From Rhynchopus euleeides (Eukaryota; Euglenozoa; Diplonemea; Diplonemida; Diplonemidae), in contig OY723290.1 in the NCBI GenBank assembly GCA_963210315.1, positions 372,001 to 436,000 on the forward strand: 64,000 nt of DNA, in the 5' to 3' direction. Below the pieces are notes generated by a model. It was given only the letters and a program-made list of their open reading frames with translations, had not been told where the DNA came from and did not search any database. Below, piece by piece: positions 1-8,800 of the stretch. Position 1 is the first letter of the stretch; every line of letters starts with the position of its first letter. The position numbers and the translations under genes were made by a program.

Positions 1-3000
1 AGTATTTCGTCCGGGATGCGATGATGCCTGGGAGGGAGGTGCGGATGTCGATGTGCTCCGCGATCGCATTCCACTCCCATGGGTGCGTGGGGGTAGCCAC
101 GTGGAGGGGAGCGGCCTCTCGCTTTGGCATGGTCTCCCCAGATAAACCACACTCAGCGGAGGTGCATCTCGCTTGGTGCAACCAGCTGTACTTTGGTCCT
201 ACCAGGGTCGTCACCGCATTTCCTGGGGTACCGTCGAGCCTCCTGAAGCGTTCGTAGGTTGTGGCCACCGCTGTGTCGAGGATCGCGGAGAAGGTGTCTA
301 GGTGGGCCTCCCAGAGCAGGTCCTCAGTGCGCGTGCTGGTAGGGCAACCGGTGATGAAGCGCGCTGCCTGGTGGTGCAGCCTCTCCAGCTCCGCCCGCAT
401 GGTATTGCTGAGAAGGGGGCCGTACACCCCGAGCGCATAGCTCACCGCCGGTAATGCATACGTGAGGTAGGCTGTGCGCAGTGTGTGCACATTACACCCC
501 CACGATGAGCCTGCGAGCATCTTCACCACATTCAGGCGTTGTAGCAGCTTGTCTATAACCCGCTCATGATGGTACTGCATGCTGCACGTAGGGTCCAGCG
601 TGACTCCTAAGTAGCGTGGTGTCGTGGTGCGTTTCACAGGTGTGCCGTCTGGGTAGGCGAGCAGGGGGCCTTCCGCAACCTCCCGTAGGGCCCCCCGTTT
701 CCCGAACACCGTGTGCTCCGTCTTTTCTCTCGAGATCTCCAGGCCACGTGTCGGTCCTTCTGCGCAGAGCAGTTCCAGCGCCTGCTGCGCCTTCGCTGCC
801 ACCTGTTCGATGTTGCTCCCAGATACTACAATCGCGATGTCGTCAGCATATATCGCCGGTCGGACGTCGTGCCCGAGGCCCGCCAGCAGCTCCGCCATTT
901 CGTCCATCACGATGTTGAAGAGAAGAGGGGATAGGACCGTGCCCTGCGGTACCCCCTCCTTCATCTCGTACAGCCCGCTGGTCGCACCCTCCACAGATAC
1001 CCGTGCCCGTCGATTTGTCAGGAAGGCTGTGAGCCAGGTGCGGTATCGACGCGGGAAGCCCATTTCCTCTATCCTGCGCAGTACGATATCCCGTTTTACG
1101 CGATCGAAAGCCTGCTGCATGTCTACGAAGAGGACCACCGATACCCGTGGTTTCCGCTGGGGCTTCGGGATAATTCTGATGGAGTAGGGCCCCGTCTGCT
1201 CCGTTTCATCCGGAGGTTCCTGCACGAGCTGTACGATATGCGCTAGTTGGTCTTCTGTGGAGCGCAGCTTTCTGAAACCTGCCTGCACTGGGTGGTGCTG
1301 AGCGCAGGGCAGCGTGTCGTCCTCCATGAGCTGGACCAGACGCGCCTTTATCATCCTTTCCAGCACCTTGCAGCTGGTGCTGGTCAGCGCGATGGGGCGG
1401 TATGACTCCGGTTTTGTGGCCGGACGTTTGGGCTTGTGTATCGGCACCAGGGTAGCCCGCGTCCAGGCGTCGGGCAGGACTCCCGTGCACCACGAGAGGT
1501 TTAGAATGCCGAGGAAGGCTGCCCGTGCCCGTGGCCCGAGGTTGAGGAGGAATTCGTTCGGAATTTCATCGGGTCCGGGTGCCTTCCTCTTTCCCAGCGC
1601 CGCGAGCGCAACCCTGAGTTCCTCCATTGTGAAAGGCTGCTCGCTGGGGTGTAGCTCTGCCTGGTTATCGCTGGCAGACGGCGCTGTGCGGAGAGATTGT
1701 GTGGCGTTGGGGTCGAGCTTGGTACCTCCTCCACTCACCCCGGCGAAGTGCGCAGCCAGCATACCTGCTTTCTCCATTGGGGCGGTCACCGGCTTCCCGT
1801 CTCTCACCAGTGGGAAGTTGGCATCTTTGATACTGCGGCCATCCAGCTCGCGGATCAGGGTGTACGCAGCCGAGGGGTTGACGCCTGCTGCCTCGCAGCG
1901 TTTCTCCCACTGCACCCTTTTGGCCGCCGCCACCTCTACGGTCGCCTCCTGACGTAGTCTCTGCAGGTGTAGAGCGTCTTTCTGAGCGTCTTTCGCAGTC
2001 GGAGGCTCAGCTTGTTGTCGTCGGGTCTCCTCGTTTCGTGCAGCGATGGCCCGTTTCACCCGAGCGTTGAACCACCGTTTCCGATTTGGGCGGCGGCGCT
2101 GCTGGGGGATATGCTTTAGGGCGACGTTGTTTAGGAGGCCCTTGAAACAGTGGTAGGCCTCGTAGGGGTTTTTCCATGCCTCCGCCTGGGGTGCCCTACT
2201 CTCCATCTCTGCCGCATAGCCCTTCCAGTCAGCGCGTGACCAGCACCATCTTACTCGCACATGCTTCGTCGCCTCGGACATTTCCTTGGGGGCCCCACCG
2301 AAGGGGAGGCAGAGCTCTATCGGGAGATGGTCTGATCCCAGGCTGTCAAGCGTCTTCCAGGTGCACCCATCCCAGGAGCTATGGGATATCACGATGTCTG
2401 GTGAGGAGCGCGTGCCGTGTCCGATGCGTGTCGGCACCTCTGGGTCATTCCAGGCGATCATACCGTTTAGGAGCATCCACCGGTGTAGGAGTACACCTTG
2501 CGGATCCTGTGTCGCTGCGGCATCCCAGGTGGCGTGGTGGACGTTGAAGTCCCCAGCGATGATGGTTTGGTCATCGGTGGGGAGGTCCTCCGGGTCGAAG
2601 TCGTCGGTGCGTTTATCGTCGGGGGACCCTCCGATACCACCCGGGCGGTACACATTCACCATTGTGACCGCCCGCCCATCTTTCCCCGTCACCCTCACGT
2701 CGAGCCTCTCGGTGCAGGAGGAGTCGGGGGTGACGTAGACCGTCTCAGCGTGGAGGGAATTTCGTGTGAAGGTCGCAACTCCTCCTCCGCTCTCCAGATC
2801 ACCCGTACTTCGCTTGCGAGTCCTTCGCCGCAGGTGCGTTGCGTAGCCCTCTATCTTGAGGGTGGCGGTCTGGGCCCTTTTTAGCTCTTGTATAAGGAGT
2901 ACGTCGTAGTGATTTTTAGATACGTGGTGTTCGAACTCTGCCCTGCGCGCCCCCTCCAAGCCGTTGGCATTCCAGGAGAGGACACGCAGCGTGGTTGGGG

Positions 3001-3001
3001 G
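1..3001 (-). CDS. Ingi/L1Tc-like non-LTR retrotransposon ORF2 (endonuclease-reverse transcriptase), cut by window start
   Basis: Pol protein of a LINE: nicks target DNA and reverse-transcribes its RNA at the nick. I read this frame codon by codon from the 2A motif to base 1 and found no stop, giving about 1000 residues. The APE-type endonuclease comes first and has all expected motifs: WNANG (about 2980), IQEL, NVYRPGG, AGDFNVH (about 2550), SSPDIV and GSDHLPIE. The reverse transcriptase follows, with SYRPIALTSTSCKVLE (about 1395-1350), FVDMQQAFDRV (about 1135), GVPQGTVLSPLLFN (about 950) and the catalytic IYADDIAIVV (about 850). The window edge cuts just before the position where the right-hand element has RNase H. 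There is no AUG between the upstream stop (3365-3367) and the endonuclease core, so translation must come from ORF1 by recoding. Family assignment is firm at the level of an EEP-RT LINE; the Ingi/L1Tc clade is inferred from the 2A motif and the related RNase H-bearing copy at 60.4-64 kb. Confidence 0.95.
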
Positions 3002-3022
3002 CCCGGGGTTTCGCTCCACATC
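2999..3022 (-). other. 2A 'stop-go' peptide motif at the N-terminus of pol
   Basis: The pol frame reads LLLCAGDVERNPGP immediately before the endonuclease; DVERNPGP occupies these bases. It matches the 2A consensus D-(V/I)-E-x-N-P-G-P, at which the ribosome skips the final Gly-Pro bond. 2A motifs are known at the start of trypanosomatid L1Tc and ingi pol. The motif is in the same frame as the endonuclease and reverse transcriptase. Confidence 0.9.
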
Positions 3023-3126
3023 TCCGGCACACAAAAGAAGGCGTTGTCGGGTGGATGTGTGGTGGAGCAAGTGTTGGGGGTGGGGGGGTGTGTAAGTGGG
3101 GGTGGGGGTGCGGTGTCCCGTCCCCT

Positions 3127-3364
3127 TTATATCTCCACCCCTTTTGCCCGCGTTGCATCCTTTCCCCTCCCTCGGCCCTTTGGGGACTTTCCACCGTAGG
3201 GGCTGGTCTGTGCGGATGTAGCGAGGGAATCCAGTTGGGTCCGTCGTCCCAAGGAGGCGATGTGTCTCGACGCCACGTCGACAGCTGGGGGCGGGGGGGG
3301 GTTCCCCACCCTTGGGGAGCCCGCGTAGACCCCTGCTTCGCGTGGCGACGGGGCGTCGTCGTCT
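3127..3364 (-). promoter_or_regulatory. ORF1/ORF2 overlap, candidate -1 ribosomal frameshift region
   Basis: The pol frame is open from just after its stop at 3365-3367, and ORF1 ends at 3127, giving a 237-nt overlap with pol at -1. The overlap holds a C9 run (3293-3301) that reads aaC CCC CCC in the ORF1 frame, a homopolymeric X_XXY_YYZ heptamer. A weaker A_AAA_GGG lies at 3139-3145. No AUG is present in the pol frame here. Slippage on the C run is an inference. Confidence 0.5.
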
Positions 3365-4431
3365 TCATCGACAGCAGAGCAGGAGGAGGAGTCATCCTTT
3401 GCCGGGGCTCCCGAGGGCGGCGAGCCGCTCGTGAGCCGCTTGGCAGGCTTTCTCCTCCTCTTTCTCCGCTGCTCTGCGTCCTCCAGCCATTCCTCCACCT
3501 TTTTGCGCCAATCGTCCAGGTACTTCTGCTTGGCTGCCTCCTCCGCTTCACGGTGGAGTCCCCTGGCGATCTCTTGGGCCTGAGAGGCACGCACCTCGTC
3601 ATCCCTCTTGTGCAGCTCTGCTACCTGCTTACGCAGCGCGGCAGCCTCGGCCTCTAGCTTGTGCTGCTTCGCGTCCTGCTGGGTTTGCCAGACCCGCACC
3701 TCCTCTCTCCACTCCCGCAGCGCTGCCACCTCCTCCCTGCTGGCTGTCAAAGCGCTGTGTAGTGCCGCGATATCCCCGCAGGTTTGCGGCTGTGGGTCGA
3801 GATCCATGGTGTTGGTGTTCGCGGGGGTGGGAGGTTGCAGCCGTGCGAGGTGGGTGGTCGCCTCTTTCAGCTGGCGTGTGCGGGACTTCTGCCACGCGAG
3901 CTTCGCCTGCTCCCACACCGCATCGCCCCTGCGCTTCCCCCCATGCCTCTGCACCATCTCCGTTTTGGAGTATGTGGCGCGGGTGGTGGGCTGCTCGCGG
4001 GGGTCGCGGAGCTTCGGGGGGAGCTGCAGGGCGGTGAGGGTGGCGACCCGCTGCTTCGCTCTTTCCAATTCTTGCTTTTCACGTTCCTTCTCCCTTGCCG
4101 CCCGCTCCTCGGCGACCTGCCTCTCCTTCTCTGCCCTCTCCTCTGCCACATCGACGATGGTGGCGGTGGCATCCCCTGCCCTGAGGAGGGTGTGGGGCGG
4201 CTTCCTCTCCGCAAGAATGCGGGCGGTTCCGCGGTCCACACTCGCAACCGTCGCCGTCTGCCACCCCAGCTGTTCGATGATGGTGGTGTAGGCCCTGGCG
4301 GTGCGCGCACCCTCAAGCCGGATGCGATACTCCCGGCATTCCGGGAGGTTTACCACAAACGGTGGTGGGCCGGCCGGTTGGCTGTCGGCAGAGCCGACAC
4401 CCAGGGGAACCGCGGGGAGGTCGGCCGACAT
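3127..4431 (-). CDS. Retrotransposon ORF1 (gag-like, coiled coil), left element
   Basis: Predicted 434-residue ORF1, probably an RNA-binding partner of the pol encoded next to it. The start chosen is ATG at 4431 (MSADLPAVPLGV); the frame is open further upstream, but there it only reads the neighbouring gene in another frame. Residues about 30-110 include IIEQLGWQTATVAS, which lines up with LLEEMGWQARILAS in ORF1 of the right-hand element, so the two share a domain. Residues about 110-160 and 250-350 are charged heptad-rich coiled coil (EERAEKERQVAEERAAREKE). The C-terminus is basic and Ser/Pro-rich (KRRRKPAKRLTSG). It ends in TAA at 3127-3129. The pol frame is -1 relative to this ORF and overlaps it from 3364 down to 3127. 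It is shorter than the 583-residue ORF1 at 58.7 kb, lacking about 260 N-terminal residues, so this copy may be 5'-truncated. Confidence 0.8.
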   Translation of the reverse strand: MSADLPAVPLGVGSADSQPAGPPPFVVNLPECREYRIRLEGARTARAYTTIIEQLGWQTATVASVDRGTARILAERKPPHTLLRAGDATATIVDVAEERAEKERQVAEERAAREKEREKQELERAKQRVATLTALQLPPKLRDPREQPTTRATYSKTEMVQRHGGKRRGDAVWEQAKLAWQKSRTRQLKEATTHLARLQPPTPANTNTMDLDPQPQTCGDIAALHSALTASREEVAALREWREEVRVWQTQQDAKQHKLEAEAAALRKQVAELHKRDDEVRASQAQEIARGLHREAEEAAKQKYLDDWRKKVEEWLEDAEQRRKRRRKPAKRLTSGSPPSGAPAKDDSSSCSAVDEDDDAPSPREAGVYAGSPRVGNPPPPPAVDVASRHIASLGRRTQLDSLATSAQTSPYGGKSPKGRGRGKDATRAKGVEI

Positions 4432-4480
4432 TGTGTGTGGTGTGTAAGTTTGTGTGTTTTGTTGTGTATCCTGTCGGCAG

Positions 4481-5329
4481 TCATCGGCGGCAAGCCGCAC
4501 ACCCCGTGGCCCCCCCACGCCCTGTGCTGCCGAACTCCTTCTGCATGGATGCGACCTTCCCCTCGAGCCGGGCCAGCCTGCTGTCGAGATCTCTGTTGGG
4601 CGCATAGAACGCATCACCCCCTGAGCTGCGGCTTGTCTCAGCCCCCGGGAACGCCGCGTACTGCACCGCCGCAGGCCCCTCGCGGTGCGCCACACGCTGC
4701 CCCAGATGATCCTGCCAGGCAGGCGCGCCCATGCCTGTGGGTGTGACGGGGCTGCCGTAGCCACTGCCGTATCCACTGCTGTACCCAGGCGACGCCCACC
4801 CTGACGAGGCTCCAGAAGGAGACGGCAGGGGCGACGCCTGCGGCACCCCGTAGGCGCCATAGCCGCCGGCATGAAACGCATCGCCCCCGGCTCCAGAAGG
4901 AGACGGCAGGGGCGACGCCTGCGGCACCCCGTAGGCGCCATAGCCGCCGGCATGAAACGCATCGCCCCCGCTGTGCAGCGCTCCTTCTGCGGGGCGCACC
5001 ACACCCACACCCACGCCCCCCACGCCCTGCGTGCTGTGGGTGGTAGCAAAGGTGCCGGGGGTTGGCGTGTAGGCCTGCTGCTGCGGCAGCGGCATTGGCT
5101 GATGCTGGCGCTGACGTTGCGCGCTCCCCTGGTAGTCGTAGTGCCGCTGCTCCGCCAGCTCAAGCTTCTGCTGCAGGGTCAGCCCGCTGGGGCCGCCCAT
5201 CGAAGGGTAGCTCGGAGGCACGACGTAGCCAGGGGGGACCACGCGCTCAGGCCCCGACGGCGGCACCGACACGGTCGACATGGTCGACACGGTAGCGTAA
5301 GGGGGCGCTTCCCACGAATACCCCGACAT
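4481..5329 (-). CDS. Low-complexity Pro/Gly/Tyr/Ser-rich protein with short C-terminal coiled coil
   Basis: Function not recognised. The 282-residue frame starts at MSGYSWEAPP (5329) and ends in TGA at 4481-4483. It could start further upstream (5545), but the added segment is Pro/Thr-rich like a C-rich leader and I prefer the internal ATG. The protein is largely disordered, with an N-terminal PPGYVVPPSYP region, a Gln-rich stretch, a perfectly duplicated 27-residue block (GGDAFHAGGYGAYGVPQ...), then SGYGSGYGSP, and finally a helical LDSRLARLEGKVASMQKEFG. Such composition is typical of phase-separating or scaffold proteins, but no family is evident. It lies less than 50 bp from the start of the retrotransposon ORF1, so the last residues (GRGGATGCAACRR) may have been altered by that insertion. 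It overlaps another open frame that I consider spurious. Confidence 0.6.
   Translation of the reverse strand: MSGYSWEAPPYATVSTMSTVSVPPSGPERVVPPGYVVPPSYPSMGGPSGLTLQQKLELAEQRHYDYQGSAQRQRQHQPMPLPQQQAYTPTPGTFATTHSTQGVGGVGVGVVRPAEGALHSGGDAFHAGGYGAYGVPQASPLPSPSGAGGDAFHAGGYGAYGVPQASPLPSPSGASSGWASPGYSSGYGSGYGSPVTPTGMGAPAWQDHLGQRVAHREGPAAVQYAAFPGAETSRSSGGDAFYAPNRDLDSRLARLEGKVASMQKEFGSTGRGGATGCAACRR
4808..4969 (-). repeat. Perfect 81-bp tandem duplication inside the low-complexity gene
   Basis: Two adjacent 81-bp copies (4808-4888 and 4889-4969), which I read as identical, encode the duplicated 27-residue block of the 4481-5329 gene and keep its frame. Their identity points to a recent duplication. 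Confidence 0.9.
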
Positions 5330-5871
5330 GGCAGCCGAAGACAAAGAGGCGTGTGTCAGGAGAGGGGTGAGGAGACACGGAAGAAAGCCCGTCACCGCAA
5401 CAGATGACGGGGTATGCGTGGGTGTGGCACCGGGTGAGCGGCGTGTGGTCTCTGAGGGAGGAGGGGTGGTGGGGGCGTGCGTGAGACGGGGGTGATTCGA
5501 CGGCAGGCCGGCAAAGCGGTTCTGCATCCTCCTCGACGGTGGCATCGAGCAAAAGGCGGTTTATTTGTGTGACTGGGACATGCCCGTTCGTTGGGGGAGG
5601 GATTGCCGATGATGTGATGATGCAAGGCAGGGGCGGGTGGGCAGGGAGGGGGGGGAGGGAGGGGTTTGACCCTAAAGGGATGCGTTTTTGCTGCCAGGAC
5701 ACTGCTGCTCATGAAAGATGATGCGTGAGACTCACCTCCTTCTCCCCTCGACACCCTGACAAGGGCCTCGGCGGGTAGGAAACCTCACGGGGTAATATTC
5801 CTTTGGACAGAGGCAAAACCCAGATTGGGAAAGGCACGGGAAAGAGAAAGAACGACTTCCGAAACCGCAAG
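5330..5871. other. Intergenic spacer
   Basis: No gene or repeat family recognised. On the minus strand it is C-rich (runs of CCTCCC) and would be the leader of the 4481-5329 gene and the 3' flank of the membrane-protein gene. Confidence 0.5.
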
Positions 5872-8800
5872 CTAAGGCTCCTGCGAAACCACTGCATCCA
5901 GCACAACGGTGACACACCCCGCCAGGCGCAGCGGGACTGCAACGGTGATCGCCAAGCTCATCGCACAGGCGAGCACCAGCACCTCCCCACGGAGACACGG
6001 CCCTTCGGAGGACATCAGCACCAGGGCACCCTGCTGGCACTGGGCGCCTCCCCCGTCACCGCGGAACGCCTCCGCCCCTGCCACCACCAGGCAGACGAAC
6101 GACGCGGGGAAAGCGTAGAGCAGCAGCACACGCATGCAGGCCGCATCCACCACGCCCCCACGCCACCACCACCCCTGCACCCCGCCACAGCGCGCCGCCT
6201 TCCGCAGCGTGAGCATCCCTGGGCCAGCCCCCCAGACGCCAGACCCCCTCCGCACCGCCGTGCACCCGAAACCCCCACGCGGCGCCTGGTAGCACACATC
6301 GGGGAGGGGCGACAGCCGCGACACGGCAGCCTCCCACAGCGCGGGCAGCGCACCACCCCCGCCACCACCACCACCCTCCCCCTCGTCACCCCCAGCACCG
6401 CCTTCGGCCTCAGCAACGCCGCACCCGCTCTGCGTGGCTGCGCAGCTGCCCCCCTCGGGGACATCCGGAACCCTCTGCGAGAACACATTCCTGAGGTAAA
6501 CCAACCGATCCCAGAAGCTGGGCATTCGGAGAACCTCATTCTGCATATCGTGGGGAGGCTGCTGCTGGAGCTGCTGCTGCTGCTTCGCAGCAGCAGATCT
6601 GCCACACCCCGCGCCGCACGGCGGCGCGACGTTAAACAGGCCCGCGACTGTCACCTGGGAGCAGCCCTCATCTATGGAGAGAGCCCCGGTTGTCGCAAGC
6701 CCCTGCAGCAGCGCGAAGGACGCAGAGCACCTCACGGGGGACGCAATGAGACACCCCGGTTCAAACCGGACCATCTGGAGTGGCCTCCCGACACCGCCGC
6801 CACCCCCGCCGCCCGCAGGGGGTGCACTGTGCGGCAGATCTCGGATGCGGAGGGGGGTCGGCATGCCCTGGGCTGCCGGTGGTGCTGTGGTGCTCCGCAA
6901 AAACCCCCCCTCGCTCACCCCGTGGCAGGAGGGCCCGCGGAGGAAGCGAGTCACCTCGCCGTGCCACCCGGAGACACGGATCTCGACAACCTCCGCCTGC
7001 AGGCGTGGGGGCAGGGGCAGGGTTGGGAGGGGCGCAGCGTCCGGCACCTCCCCCTCCCCCTCCACACCCTCCCGCATCGGAGCGGGGGGAGGCACGGCAC
7101 GGCGCTGCATCGCCCTCCCCAGAGACGCATACAGCCTGTCCAAAGAGCTGAAGGGGAACAGAGCTGAGCCCGTCTCCACCCCACGCCCTGGGCACACCCA
7201 CGGCACAACCGGAGGAGGTGCGAAGGGGTTGATTATTTTCCGCCGGGCTGCCGATGGGTCGCCCCCTTCGGAACCCGCTCCCTCCGCGTGGGGTCCCGGG
7301 GGGGTCTGGGAGGAGAAGGCACGGTCCACAGCGCACTGCACGGGGATTCCTTTGGAGAGCTCCGCAAAGAGCAGGAGGTGTCGAGGAGCGGGCTGCACCT
7401 CCCCCTCCCCTCCCCCCCCACCACCACTACCACCCCCCTCCAGCAGGGGGGGGATGATGGCGCAGTGGGGAGGCGCCGCCACCCCAGCAGGCGACCTGCA
7501 GCTGCACCTCCCCGCCGTGGTTGCCGCGGGGAGGTATTCCACTTTGAAGGCGTTGCTATGTGTCCCTCCACTCACATTCTCGCCACCCCCCACCGCCGCC
7601 ACCCCCAGCACCATCGCCCCCGGGAGGCAGTAGGGCGGGATGTGGGGGCAAGCGGAGGGCGTCTCCTCCGGTGGGGGGGCAGCGAACAGACCACCTCCAC
7701 CCGCTTCCTCCACGGCGGAGGAGGCTGATTCTTCTGAGGTGTCTCTCTTGAGGGAAGCCTTGCCGTATCCCGACCCCCTTGCGGAGGTGGAGGTGTTGGA
7801 GATGTTTGAGGTGTTGGAGGTAGAGGCGCTGTCCTCAAAGAGCCCTTTAGAGGAGATAATCCGAAACGCACCCCACCCCACAGACAGGAGTGCGGATGAG
7901 GGGGGTGTCGTACCACCTCCTGGGACCCCCCTGGGGCTGCTGTGAGCTGCAGCAGCAGCGCCACCCCTCCCCTCCTCCGCCGTGCCAGCCCCGGCGATCC
8001 GTGCCAGGATGGCACGCCCAGCAGGGGCGACCACCCCCCTCGACTTTCGGAGGCTGAACCCGACACCCCCTCCCCGCCAGCAGAGAGAGGTGACGGAGTA
8101 CCCTGCGAATGGGCCCTCCTGGACGAACAGCCCTGGGAGGGGGAGGCCAGCAGGGTTGCATATGTGGCAGATCTGGCTGGCTGGCGGTGGTGCTGCTGCG
8201 GATGCTGCGAAGGCCGCCTCCTCCCAGGCCCCCGCCCCAGCCTCGGGGGGGAATTTTCCGGGAGCTTCTGCGGCAGCAGCAGCGGCAGCCTCACGGAGGC
8301 CACGCATCGCGGGGATATCCCGCACAGACCCCGGGCAGAGGTTCCCCGCCTCCGCCGCCTCCTCCCAAGAGACGTCAACCCCCTCCAGGGGCTGAGGCGG
8401 ATGCGGCGTGTCGCCAGACGAGGGGGCGGGTCGGTGCCCCACCCCCTCCCGATATGACGCCACCCATCGGGTGAGCAGCGCATCGCCACCCCCTTTGGAG
8501 CCTGGCTCCCCACCCACAGCCATACTCTCGGCAGCCCCGCCACGCCACAACACATAGGACCGCAGGCGCGCCTCGGCAGGCGCTGGGAGTAGCGTTTGAG
8601 AGGCGGTGGTGGTGGTGGATTTCCCCCCCACTGCCAGGCGGTGGAGGAGTTGGTTTGCGGTGGGCCAGGCCTCCTCCCCGGAAGGGGGCGGCGGTGGCGG
8701 TGGTGAGGCGGTCTGGCTCAGAGGCGGGGCGCCCTCGCCGTGGAGCAGGGTGCGCAGCGCGTCATCCTCCTGCTGCAGGGCAAACACGGCGCAGCTGCGG

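Noticed and set aside
4432-5163. Extension of the left ORF1 frame upstream to give 678 residues
   Set aside because: This part overlaps the 4481-5329 gene in another frame, reads as Arg/Thr/Pro-rich filler, and has no counterpart in the right-hand ORF1.
5803-7167. Long plus-strand open frames opposite the membrane-protein gene (also near 9547-10449)
   Set aside because: They are antisense by-products of GC-rich codons; Arg/His/Pro composition without domains, whereas the minus strand has membrane segments and ordinary protein islands.
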